NCBI GenBank assembly: GCA_977006965.1
Contig: OZ345375.1
Coordinates: 558,001-622,000 of the forward strand
From: Phymatolithon calcareum
Lineage: Eukaryota; Rhodophyta; Florideophyceae; Hapalidiales
Direction: 5' to 3'
DNA length: 64,000 nt
In this document: piece after piece, positions 54,694 through 64,000 of the stretch
Layout: each line of letters begins with the position of its first letter
Numbering within the stretch: position 1 is the stretch's first letter
The notes under the pieces: generated by a model
The model's input: only the letters and a program-made list of their open reading frames with translations
What the model was told of the DNA's origin: nothing
Database searches by the model: none
Made by a program: the position numbers and the translations under genes

Positions 54694-56322
54694 ATGGCGG
54701 GTCTCGCGCTGCACGGAGAGCGTCAATCGGGGCAAGATGTGCGAAGCAGTAACGTGACAGCATGCATCGCGGTCGCAAACATTGTGAAAAGCTCTCTTGG
54801 GCCTGTCGGTCTGGACAAAATGCTGGTTGATGAGGTCGGCGACGTGACCGTGACGAATGATGGAGCAACGATCCTTCGTCTGCTCGAAGTTGAGCATCCA
54901 GCCGCGAAAGTTCTGACCGAACTCGCGGCTCAACAAGATGAAGAGGTCGGTGACGGGACGACATCGGTTGTAATTCTCGCTGCCGAATTGTTGCGTCGCG
55001 CCAACGAGCTCGTGCGTGCGCGTATCCATCCTACAAGCATCATCGCTGGATATCGACTTGCCATGCGCGAAGGATGCAAGTACCTTCGTGACAAGCTTGC
55101 CACGCCGGTTGATCGCCTTGGTCGCGATTGCCTTGTTAATGCCGCTAAGACAAGTCTTTCCAGCAAGATTCTTGGAAGTGCGGAGAGTGAAATGTTTGCC
55201 AATATGGCGGTCGACGCTGTTCTCGCCGTGAAAACCGTTGTTCCCGGTGGTAAGCCGACCTACCCTGTTAGCGCTATTCATGTTCTCAAGGCACAAGGCA
55301 AGAGTGCGCATGAGAGTGAATTGCTCCCGGGATATGCACTCAATCTGACACGTTCAAGCAAGCTCATGCCACATCGTGTGTCTCCCGCGAAGATCGCTTG
55401 TCTCGATGTCGACTTGCGCCGCGCAAAAATGAAGATGGGTATTTCGGTGCTAATTGAGGATCCTGAGGAACTGAATAAGGCACAGGAAAAGGAGCTTGAT
55501 ATCACTCGCGACCGTATCAAGGCCGTGCTCAATGCTGGAGCAAATGTCGTGCTCACAACAAAGGGAATTGATGATGCCGCACTGAAATATTTTGTCGAGG
55601 CTGGTGCTATTGCAGTCAGACGTGTGTCCGAGCGCGATATGAACAGAATTGCCAAGGCTACTGGGGCAACAGTGCAAGTTTCAATGGCCGATTTGTCCGG
55701 CGAGGAGTCTTTCGACTCTTCATTGTTAGGATACGCTGAGGAGGTTTATGAGGAGCGTATTCGGGATGATAATATTTTGATCATGAAGAAATGCAGGTCG
55801 ACAGCTGCATGCTCGGTACTGCTCCGCGGTGCGAATGAGTTCATGTGCGATGAAATGTCCCGCTCGTTCCATGATGCGGTCTGCGTGGTGAAGAGAACTT
55901 TGGAGTCAAATTCCGTGGTCGCCGGCGGTGGTGCAGTTGAAGCTGCGCTTTCAATTCATTTGGAAAATTTTGCGACTATGCTTGAATCCAGGGAACAGCT
56001 TGCTATTGCGGAATTCGCTGAAGCGTTGTTGGTTATTCCGAAGACTTTGGCTGTGAATGCGGCGAAGGACTCTACTGATTTGGTGGCGAAACTTAAGGCT
56101 GTACATCACGCGGCACAGAACGACGAGTCGCGCGGAAAATTGTCGACGTTTGGCCTTGATTTGTTCAAGGGTGAAATACGCGATAATATGGCTGCCGGTG
56201 TAGTTGAGCCGGCGATGAGCAAGAAGAAGATTCTGCAGTTTGCCACGGAAGCCGCGCTTACAATCATTCGCATTGATGACATGATCAAAATCCATCCAGA
56301 TAAGGACGACGGGTCACGTTAA
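54694..56322 (+). CDS. CCT1: Chaperonin CCT/TRiC subunit alpha (TCP-1 alpha)
   Basis: A single exon of 542 codons matches the usual length of the family. CCT1 is one of eight paralogous subunits of the cytosolic double-ring chaperonin that folds actin, tubulin and other proteins with ATP. Visible chaperonin signatures are SSLGPVGLDKMLVDEVGD (33-50), NDGATI (55-60), LEVEHPAAKVL, GDGTTSVV (86-93), LRGAN and VVAGGGAVEAAL. The LDKMLVD, EVEHPAAKVL and IHPTSIIAGYRLA stretches are those of the alpha subunit. The start is the first ATG, followed at once by conserved sequence. No intron. The next gene (SDHAF4-like) is convergent, 178 bp beyond the stop. The ORF is intact and typical of an expressed housekeeping gene. 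Confidence 0.97.
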   Translation: MAGLALHGERQSGQDVRSSNVTACIAVANIVKSSLGPVGLDKMLVDEVGDVTVTNDGATILRLLEVEHPAAKVLTELAAQQDEEVGDGTTSVVILAAELLRRANELVRARIHPTSIIAGYRLAMREGCKYLRDKLATPVDRLGRDCLVNAAKTSLSSKILGSAESEMFANMAVDAVLAVKTVVPGGKPTYPVSAIHVLKAQGKSAHESELLPGYALNLTRSSKLMPHRVSPAKIACLDVDLRRAKMKMGISVLIEDPEELNKAQEKELDITRDRIKAVLNAGANVVLTTKGIDDAALKYFVEAGAIAVRRVSERDMNRIAKATGATVQVSMADLSGEESFDSSLLGYAEEVYEERIRDDNILIMKKCRSTAACSVLLRGANEFMCDEMSRSFHDAVCVVKRTLESNSVVAGGGAVEAALSIHLENFATMLESREQLAIAEFAEALLVIPKTLAVNAAKDSTDLVAKLKAVHHAAQNDESRGKLSTFGLDLFKGEIRDNMAAGVVEPAMSKKKILQFATEAALTIIRIDDMIKIHPDKDDGSR

Positions 56323-56500
56323 GCGGAATGTTCGAAGATAAATTTGGGGCTAGACAGGTCTATTAGATGTACCCAAGTTATTTTGGACCTCATGGTCGAG
56401 TTCAAATTGTGGAGCATTGTTTAGCTTTTGTTTTGTTAATCACACTCTGCATGTAAAGTCTAACAAAAGTTAATTGTGTTTTGAAACTTTCCTCAGCGGT

Positions 56501-56842
56501 TTAGAAATCACTCACTCTTCCACTCTTCGACCAGTCGCCATGCTTTGTCGGCTCGTACCCGCGTGGTCCTTTCCACTCGGGTCCTGCAGGCGCGTCGCGG
56601 TTCCAAAGCTCCACTTGCTCGATTTCGGGCTTCTCGCCGTCCTCACTGTGGTCGTGGTCGTGAGAATGGTCATGTTCGTGGTCGTGAAGTCCGTCATCTT
56701 TACCATTGCTATCCCTGCGCTCGTGATGGGTAGGCCCTACGTGCCTAAAACAGATCGCACGGCTCGCTTGGATTGCCAGTCCGCGATGTACTGAGAAGCG
56801 GGTCCAACGCATTCCCCTAGCGACAAGAGAACCGGCATTCAT
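56501..56842 (-). CDS. SDHAF4: Succinate dehydrogenase assembly factor 4 (SDHAF4/Sdh8 family), mitochondrial
   Basis: ATG 56842 gives 113 residues. The N-terminus (MNAGSLVARGMRWTRFSVHR) is basic and amphipathic, as in a mitochondrial presequence. The C-terminus GPRGYEPTKHGDWSKSGRVSDF is the family hallmark (DUF1674: GP-x-EPTR-x-GDWE-x-x-G-x-x-x-DF). SDHAF4 binds the flavinated SdhA subunit and helps form complex II in the matrix. An upstream extension of the frame lacks a better ATG. The central part contains an unusual His/Asp-rich run (HDHEHDHSHDHDH) that could bind metal and is not part of the family core. Convergent with CCT1 and divergent from the bS21m gene. Confidence 0.88.
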   Translation of the reverse strand: MNAGSLVARGMRWTRFSVHRGLAIQASRAICFRHVGPTHHERRDSNGKDDGLHDHEHDHSHDHDHSEDGEKPEIEQVELWNRDAPAGPEWKGPRGYEPTKHGDWSKSGRVSDF

Positions 56843-57374
56843 GTTGAAGGTATTCAGAAGGATGACGGATGGATTCGCCTCTAAACCTTGCTCTTTCAGG
56901 ACTAAGTGGTCCGCTGCAAGCAGCAACCGTTTGTGACAAGGTTGGCCGGCCTCTCAGCCTTGCGAGTGTTCATCTGATCCCTTCTTGTGGGGTCTTGAAT
57001 GTGCTGCAGGCTGTCGTTTACATGAAACGCTTACAATGACACACAACGCAATTTTATTGGTGACATTTTGCAACAACACTACAGTATCATAACATGTCAT
57101 GTCAGAATTTGAGGGACTTCTTCGAGCCAGCGCTCGAGATACAGAATACTGTGCATGCACCACACATTGCCGTATGAACCTAACTTCCGCACGCAAGGCA
57201 AATGCGGCAGTCTGAAAAAGTGAGGCTCCGCATCCCTTTGCCGGCACGAACCCCCACTTGAACCATATCCGGCGTATTAGCTGGAGCAAGACTAGCGAAG
57301 CTTCCTGCGAAATTGATTGTCATCGAGCTCTGCTTTTTGAAGGTGGTCACAGCGTGCAGCTGTTCTTCTCAAGA

Positions 57375-57605
57375 ATGGTCTATTTCGTGAGAGTTGTGAA
57401 AGGGAATGTTGTCGCTGCGATGCGTGAGCTTAACCGTCAGCAAAATGTGGACGGTATGAGGAAGATTGCGCGTAATGCTCGTTTCTTTGAAAGACCTGGG
57501 CAGAAGCGCCGAAGGAAAAGGGAGCAATGTGTTCATCGCGCCAATACGAGAGTGTTGTACGATAATCTGGCAACTGTGTTCAAAAGAAAGGCACGCGGCT
57601 TCTGA
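57375..57605 (+). CDS. MRPS21: Mitochondrial small-subunit ribosomal protein bS21m
   Basis: 76 residues from ATG 57375. The sequence VRVVKGNVVAAMRELNRQQN, then RKIARNARFFERPGQKRRRK and a basic C-terminus match bacterial-type S21 (VxVxxxxxxxALRRFKR...RREFYEKPSxKRKRK). It is one of the last proteins to join the 30S-type platform near the 3' end of the small rRNA. The open frame extends 39 codons upstream, but that part has no family similarity, so the internal ATG is preferred. The small size and absence of a plastid signal favour mitochondria; a plastid role cannot be excluded. It is divergent from SDHAF4, with about 530 bp between starts. Confidence 0.88.
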   Translation: MVYFVRVVKGNVVAAMRELNRQQNVDGMRKIARNARFFERPGQKRRRKREQCVHRANTRVLYDNLATVFKRKARGF

Positions 57606-58312
57606 CACGAACTACATAAGTGTAGCAATGTGTCTCGCATGTTTCTATTCTTCAATCACAACGACAACAATCCTCAGTTGACCAATGCGCATGCCGTTCC
57701 GGGGTCATGAATTATCCGGAAATGCTGTTTGAAGAGAATCGTGGTAAGCAGGAAGCAATAAGGCGACTAGGTCGGGTAACGTATTCTTAGAAGTTGCAAA
57801 GCTTGGGCATTGTCGAGTACTCAATAGCCGAAGTTTTAGGGGAACAAGATGGAACTATACGAATGATGTTGGTTGATGATTCTCGCACTCTTCTGGGAAA
57901 GGAACGGTGGCAGAAGGATCCTTATCGAAAGCCCGATGCTTACTCAGGTATAGTGGTGGCCGCCAGCGGCTGGCGTCAAAAATACGGACAGCAACAGCAG
58001 ATCGCTGTGTCATGGAAGTAAATTGATTATATCTATAGTTATCAGACACATGGGGTTTTGCCCAAATTAGTGTCCCATTCAATCTACACTACAAAAATAA
58101 GTTGCGACTGCAGACTATCCCAGGTCCTAACGAACAATTTGTAGTCAAAGCCAGCTATCAAATGAATGTAAAACCACAAGTTAGTCACAAAAATGTATCC
58201 CACGGCACTTCAACCATGGATTCAAAGATTGCCACTCGAACAATTGTCCCGCAACCATATACACTCAGTTGGGTAGCCTGCAACTGGGCATGCCAGTCTC
58301 CAGGATTTACGG
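57606..58312. other. Intergenic region with one coding-like frame
   Basis: A 76-codon plus-strand frame (57791-58021, no ATG; VDDSRTLLGKERWQKDPYRK) has plausible composition. A possible short intron ahead of it does not join in frame to the nearest ATG, so I do not call a gene. The rest should hold the 3' UTRs of bS21m and of the RRM gene. Confidence 0.3.
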
Positions 58313-60405
58313 TTACCATGGACGATCTTGATGACCCCCAGGTCCACCGCTAGACGGTCCCGCTTCAAACTCGCGGTTGCTAAGATGGTGCTGGTGCGGA
58401 TTACCCGTATGCTGCTGCTGGTTCGAGTTATCGACCGGCGCAAAAACACGATTCTCCCAATTCACAGGCGCCACATAGTCACCTTCTGCCATAGTAATAT
58501 GGCCTTGCTGAATAGAAAGTGGGTGCAAGGCCGACATCGGGACGTAAACCGGCACGAGGTCGCGGGTCATTCCCATAACACCGTGCTCCGCAGGAGGATG
58601 AACACTCGACGGCCTAATAGTCGGCCCCTGCCTCGGCGCCTCGGGTTGTACGCGCAGGCGAGCATTCACCATAGCTTCAGCACCAGAGACCGAATTGCTC
58701 TGCGAGCGGCCCCTCTCAGAGCGGAGGTCACGCGGGGGGACACGGGGAATGAGTTCACGCGCAAACTGGCAACAGACAGGGACGGTAGATACGAATCTGA
58801 CGGATTGCACGGCTTCGGTTGCAGCCAGACAGGCTGAAACCGGCTCACCCTGGAAAGTAACATAGGCCACCTTCCTCCACTGTCCGTTGCGTAGGCGCGG
58901 GATCTCCACTGAGCAATTGCCGTACTTGGAGAATGTTGCAAATAGAAGCTCACGGATTGACCCAGGGGCCTTTGGGAATGAGCTGTGAAACTGGACAGAG
59001 ATGCATGCTTTGCGTGGCTCAGCCTCAGCATAGCGCACGGTAATACGGCCATGAAAGTCAGTTTTGTCCAGAGTTCTCTTCGCGTTCTCAGCTGACAGGC
59101 GATCCTTGAAACGCACAAACGCATATGAACGACGCACGATAACAGTGTCCTCCTCAACAAGGGCCCCAAAGCGGGAAAACAGGGAATGAAGCTCGGGCAT
59201 CGTGACTTCCGGTGCGAGATCGGTCACATATAGATGCGTGTTGCGCTCAGCTCGACCAACACGGATACATGCTTTGCCGACTTTGATACGATGCCCAGCA
59301 ACAAGAGCACGATCGGCGTCATTCTCGCTTTGGAAACTCAGAAAGCCATAGCCGATGGGAGAGAAGGTTTCCGGGTCCCTCTTCAGCTTCGCCGTGACAG
59401 TTGAGCCCACTATTTCCATGAATTTGTCAGCCAGCATCTGCTCGGTTACATCCGGAGTCAAGTCACCGACGAATAATTGCGCACCCGCCTCACGAGAACG
59501 AAGCTCGGCCGCAAGACGCGGCTCTTTCTCTTCACCGATGATGGCCTTATCCAGAAAGTGCACTGCTTCTCTGGCAGCGGATGCGTCCTTGTAGATGACC
59601 TCACAGACCTGCGGATCCTCCGTGGACCAGTTGAGAGCTTCGACGTCACCAAAGGGCTCCACGATGTCAAACAGTCGATCGTAAGACATGTTCTTCGGGA
59701 TGTTCGACAGATACAGCATGTCCTCGCCACTCTTGTTGATGTCAAGGCAGACCAGAGGACGAGGGTGGAGCGAATTGGTGTTCTCGTCCAACTGCAATAT
59801 CTTCTGCGTTTCCTGAAGAATAGCTTGACTAACCTCTGCATCCTGAGCGCGACCCATAGTGCTTGTACCAGCAGTAGCCTTGGCGTTATCTGGGACCCAG
59901 GCGCTCTTCGAAGCACTACCAATAGTGACGTTTCCAACCTGAGACGTGATCTCTGCAAGGATCTTCTGGTTCTTCTGCGGAGTCTGCATCTCGTTCTGCG
60001 AGCCCGTCTCGAACATGATCGGTTTAGTCTTAAGCGGGGTAGTATGGGTAGACTTGGAAATCTCATCCACATTTGTCTGCGGAACGAACACGTTGGGATT
60101 CTCAGACATAATCGGGGCCTCACTGTTCATGGAACGATGGGAATCGGACGGTCCCGGGGCCGTGACGGAATCGGAACGACCTTCGAAACGCGCCTTCGAG
60201 CGCCGGTAGCGAGGAAACTGTGAACAGAAACGATCCATATGGTGCACAGAACGAACGAGAGAAGATTAATACTGGAAATGTATAGATGTATTGGGACAGA
60301 ATGACGTAATGTTTGCATGGTTGGACTTACAGAGCGTCTCGCACGAGCAGCACCGGCCGGTGCGGAATGACGAGGCGTGTCGTCTCCACCGTTTCCACCT
60401 GTCAT
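58313..60405 (-). CDS. Four-RRM RNA-binding protein (two exons)
   Basis: Exon 1 runs 60405-60331 (25 codons from the first ATG after an in-frame stop), exon 2 60217-58313; the product is 659 residues. The intron (60330-60218, 113 bp) starts GTAAGTCC and ends TTCACAG, and both exons join in phase 0. RRM1 is at about 191-255 (MLYLSNIPKNMSYDRLF), RRM2 at 270-350 (QLFVGDLTPDVTEQ, GYGFLSF), RRM3 at 351-425 (HLYVTDLAPEVTM, SYAFVRF) and a more divergent RRM4 at 427-510 (VAYVTF). The N-terminal 180 residues and the C-terminus are disordered and polar (Gln/His/Gly). The layout resembles poly(A)-binding or Nam8/RBP45-like proteins; the exact orthologue is unclear. Start of translation inside exon 2 (ATG 60238) is possible but would ignore the strong splice pair. 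Confidence 0.85.
60218..60330 (-). other. Spliceosomal intron of the RRM gene, 113 bp
   Basis: GTAAGTCC at the 5' end, a pyrimidine-rich stretch near the 3' end and TGTTCACAG at the acceptor. Removal joins two open frames in phase 0. Confidence 0.8.
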
Positions 60406-62105
60406 TTCGTCTTGACGATCGATATAATCCTCCGAAAAGTTCAATTAACAGCCACGCGAGGAGAAAATGGACTTCCTTAGCGCAAAAGTCCGCAAACGGA
60501 TTCGGTCTTCTTCAGCCGCTGGATACTTTCACTTGATCGAAGGGTCCGAGCAGATGTACCACCACGCTTTTATAGTGCGGGGAGCAACCCAGAAACAATA
60601 AGCTGAGCGAAGAGTTTGAATTTTTGTTGCGGTTCACGAACCGACACCGCGACGTGAGGTGGAGCAGAGGGGGCGGGCCAGTGTCTTTCGGGATGCATCA
60701 TTATTGCTGTTCGCTCGAGATCTGGCTTTGCGTCGTTAGGAGATAGGTTTTTCATTTATTTTTTTGATAAATCCAAGGCGATCTAGATCGTATGATATCA
60801 CATTGCTGTACTGTACCTTCACTACTCATACCTTCCCGATCGGTCCGCACTGCAGTTGCCCGGGTCGACGTTCGTGTTGGTGTCAAGGATCTGATTGCTA
60901 ACGGTCGAGCGCAAGATAGCATTTTGTTCGTTTTTGTATCATTTCGTCACGATTCGGTCGCAATCGGCGTCGTGGCCGGCGATGAGCTTTCGCACTGTCT
61001 GGCAATATGCATTTTGTTCCACAGCACCGTTCGCCCTGTCCAACACGAGTTCCACAGATTGGAGGAAAACATTTCGAACCAAATGCTCACTGTACGGCAC
61101 TCAGAAAGGTGCTTGAACGCCTCTGAACCGGAGGCTGGAACTTGAGTGCAATAGTTCTCACGACGGTTCCACGCCATAGCGATACAGTTTTTTGCAATAT
61201 ACTTTCTTGACGTGATTTTGCGAATGTGGAACAATAATTTATTGTCACCGTTTACTTTTGGAGAACACAAATCGCACCGCTTTGGCGTCCAAAACACTCT
61301 CTTATCGTCTCCTACCGCCAACGACTTGCGCACGCACATGAACAGTCTCTTTTCTATGACGGAGGTGCGACATCATTTGAATCCCCCTTGCGGCCATTTA
61401 CTTTTCGGTGGCTTGTTTGGCGTGTGTGCGACGGCAATTTGTACGCCTTCAAACGACTTTTTCCAACGACGGGCCTATGAGTGCATATGATTACCCGTTC
61501 GTCAAAGAATGACGAAGCTGTTCAGCCTCTACTGTATTTCGTTTCAGTCGTTTGCCGCCATCAACCCTAAATTTTCATCTGTGTGTTGCGGTTTTTAAGT
61601 TCCGTTTGTGCTACTATGCTGACGTTCGCTAGCACTGGAAGCCGCACGCTTCCTTTCTGAAGATTAGCATCTGCTTGCCCATACGAGTGTCATCAACTCT
61701 CGCTTGAACAAGAGTTCCGCCGTGAACAGATCCTTCGTTTTTTTTCATTATTGTAGAAAGAGCTAAAATAACCCATTATTGTTAACGAGTTTGAGTTCTT
61801 CGGGCTGTACCGTTCTAGCGCCCAGTCTAAAGATAGTTTGGATTCTTGATAAAGTCCGTTCATTATAGCGTAGAAGTAGATGATCAATGGCCCCCTTGGT
61901 TCCCACGGGGAATGTCATGTACATAGGGGTCGTATTCGGCGGATCCACCAGGGAAAGCTGCTACCAGGAGAACGATTGGGCGGCAAGTTGATTGAGGGTA
62001 GCTTCAGCGCACCAGTGGCTTATATTAAGTTCTGGGGGAGGAAATGTATTTTCGTTAGCGTCGTCGAACGGTGGGGTTTGATGATGGACCGCGCGTTCAC
62101 TGGTT
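60406..62105. other. No clear gene upstream of the RRM gene
   Basis: The first few hundred bases should contain the RRM gene promoter. A plus-strand frame at 60792-61145 and a minus-strand frame at 61948-61763 (LLLRYNERTLSRIQTIFRLG) look mildly coding but match nothing I know. Confidence 0.3.
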
Positions 62106-62958
62106 GTGCTCATGAGATCAAGTGTGCTTCCCCGATTTCTTTACCTCGGTGTCCACTTACCGCACTCCCTATCCGTGGCCGATTTTCTGAGCAATATCCG
62201 CCCTTCCGGGCATCGAGGCGCAGTACACCCCACGGTGAAGATGCATTGGCCTAAGAAGACTTTTCGAGGGACTGATGATTCACAAAGCTGGACTGACAGC
62301 CTTTTACAAGATGGCAAGGTCGGAAATCTCCATGCTCTAACGTTCTGTCCACTTCCTTCTCAGGACAGGGCGTGCGAGCGGTACATCTGTTGGATAACAT
62401 CGTCTCTCTACTTCCACGAGCCGTGGAGAGTCTACAAATCCGGCGAGCACGTAGTTCCCACGCATTGGTGCTTGCCCTACGGCAGGATTCCGACATCAAG
62501 GTCACCTTTTGATATGCCGTACGCGGGTAAGTAAGAGAAGCGTTTTAAGTTCTAAGACATCGGGCACGCATCTTGGCATACGACCGAAATCCTGTCCTAG
62601 CTTCTTTCTAACTAGCTTGAATTTTGTTGCTCAATTCATCTGTTCACTCTTTCTGACTGATCGCAGAGTCCAGACTCCTCCGCTAGTGTCACGACCTTAT
62701 CTTCAAACTGCTGTCTATACTGTCCTCCTTAATCCACGGCCGTTTATTTCACTTACCCTCGCAATGCTTACGGATGTTTCCAGCAAGCTCCGACATATCA
62801 TGAGGAACGAAACAGTAACCAGTTCTTCAATCGTTGGATTTTATTCAGCCCTCATTCTTGTCGGCCTACTCTCGTCGCTCGCCAAAGAGTCCAATATAGC
62901 AGAAATGGCTTGGCACTTGTTTTCCATATGCCCTCTAGTTCGTCGAGCTTGTTCATAA
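62106..62958 (+). CDS. Possible two-exon gene of unknown function
   Basis: A frame running to 62526 is followed by a strong donor (GTAAGTAAG) and about 140 bp later by a pyrimidine-rich acceptor region with two AGs (62665-62668). Using the second AG joins in frame to an ORF ending at 62958 (SRPYLQTAVYTVLLNPRPF...); using the first AG gives an early stop. Composition is moderately coding. No domain recognised. The true 5' end is not determined. Confidence 0.3.
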
Positions 62959-64000
62959 TGTTCACGTCTTAGAAAACAGTCTCCCTTCCTCCCTGTACAG
63001 ATTCCGACCTATTGTCGCCAGAACGTTCTCTTTCATGCTACAAATCGAACGAAGTGCTTGGATATAGCCTTTGCATGGACCAGCATGCGCAAAGAGTGTT
63101 GACAGCTCCGATTCTTCGGTCTTGCGTATAATCGACCAGATTAGAGCGTTTGTCATCCACGAGAGAGAATTCATCTCGCAGTTTCCGAGTTTCAAACAAG
63201 TTGAGTGGGAAAATGGCTTCGGTTCCAATAATGAGACAAGATGGAGCGCCGGAGTGCCTTCTTTGCGGTCCGAAGCTATGTATAGCTACAGAGAGCTGGA
63301 GTGGAATAGAATGTAAGTTCTTCCCCTCTTCGAAAGAACTTGAGAATTGTTCGACAGCCCATTTCACTTGTGTGGTCGCCCGTTCGGCATTATGTTCAGT
63401 GGGAAATTTCTTTCGGATGTTCAGGCTTCCTGATGTTGGCGTTTCATTCTCCCTTCTGGGCAACGGGACGCAGCTAACAACAAGTAGCTGCTGAAATGCT
63501 CTTTGCCTTTGTGAGGGTACAATTGTTAGTCGCAGTTCTTCGAACAGACACATCGCTTGTGTTTATCTGCAAAATCCAAGGACAAGGCTCGCAAGAGCTA
63601 TGGCAGATGTGATACTTTCGAGTGTAAGAACACTTCTGTGCTGTAATTACAGCAAATTGAGGGTTTCAACCCTCGAGGACCGCGTGGAGGATCAAATCGG
63701 AGATAAACATTCTGGGTGAAACATAATGTCACTTTGAAGATTTGACATCCGCTATTGACGAAGTTAGCAAGCCGTGAATTATTTTCCGACGTTCTCCTTC
63801 TGATCATCTCGGTAGCAACGGTGAAATGTCGCCACACTCTATAAAAACCAAACCGTCTTGGACACCACTTACATTGCGCATCCTACGAGCTCGTACAAAA
63901 TAGAAGCGGACCTAATATGACATTTGAAGGCTGTGTGATAGACTTCGGCAAATCATCTTTGAACCTATCACCCGTAACTTGTTTTCTGTTTCATTTTGGA
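62959..64000. other. Right edge, unassigned
   Basis: A plus-strand frame at 63071-63316 (RIIDQIRAFVIHEREFISQF) ends just before a GTAAGTTC donor-like site. An overlapping minus-strand frame spans 63553-63038. Strand and structure cannot be decided from the sequence alone. Confidence 0.25.

Noticed and set aside
57258-57374. 39-codon N-terminal extension of the bS21m frame
   Set aside because: No similarity to S21 and an internal ATG directly precedes the conserved region.
57689-57793. Possible 47-bp intron (GTAAGC to TTCTTAG) ahead of the 57791-58021 frame
   Set aside because: Joining from the nearest ATG gives the wrong phase and an early stop; the intron would be very short.
60127-60247. 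Alternative RRM protein start within exon 2 or in the intron-derived frame
   Set aside because: The GTAAGT/CAG splice pair joins two open frames in phase and the longer frames begin with non-ATG codons.
1-64000. CRISPR array, bacterial operon or rRNA genes
   Set aside because: No regularly spaced identical repeats with unique spacers, no ribosomal RNA sequence; gene content and a spliceosomal intron are eukaryotic.

Overview
This is a eukaryotic nuclear window. A short island of intron-poor, tightly spaced host genes (about 54.6-60.4 kb) sits beside more than 50 kb of nested, mostly decayed transposable elements. The island encodes a chaperonin CCT alpha subunit, a succinate dehydrogenase assembly factor (SDHAF4 type), a mitochondrial ribosomal protein bS21m and a four-RRM RNA-binding protein with one small intron of 113 bp. 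Few short introns, close gene spacing and retroelement-rich deserts would fit a florideophyte red alga such as Chondrus. That is an inference from style; no gene here proves the lineage.

Layout. 1.5-9.8 kb holds copy 1 of a previously unfamiliar three-gene repeat unit. I call its genes A (plus strand, unknown), B (minus strand, unknown) and T (plus strand, a large transposase-like protein with a GD-x-PA...C-x2-C signature). 11.3-12.1 kb is a MITE-like inverted-repeat unit. 12.9-14.05 kb is the broken N-terminal part of a Helitron replicase. 17.3-20.4 kb is a multi-span membrane-protein gene split by a 5'-truncated LINE that left a 15-bp target-site duplication. 21.5-26.4 kb is a graveyard of at least five more copies of related LINEs. 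26.4-27.3 kb is a decayed paralogue of the membrane gene, cut off at its 5' side by a 5'-truncated Copia element (27.3-31.2 kb). 32.06-33.86 kb is a dead pogo/Tigger-type transposase. 36.46-40.5 kb is copy 2 of the A/B/T unit, with the B-T block inverted relative to copy 1.

An almost undamaged 10.2-kb Ty3/Gypsy chromovirus (40,547-50,721) has landed inside gene B of copy 2. Its LTRs are about 99% identical, its 5-bp duplication is TTGTC, and gag and pol lie on the minus strand. It also carries a 647-codon ORF of unknown function on the opposite strand between pol and the 3' LTR. B resumes at 50.7 kb. 51.66-52.38 kb is another terminal-inverted-repeat unit, 53.3-53.64 kb a nested fold-back structure, and a TA-flanked MITE lies about 285 bp upstream of the CCT start codon.

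The host genes are housekeeping functions: cytosolic folding, mitochondrial complex II assembly, mitochondrial translation and RNA binding. They are unrelated in pathway but packed convergently or divergently. The most unusual items are the antisense accessory ORF of the Gypsy element, its TGATG gag-stop/pol-start overlap, and the paired, internally inverted A/B/T units.
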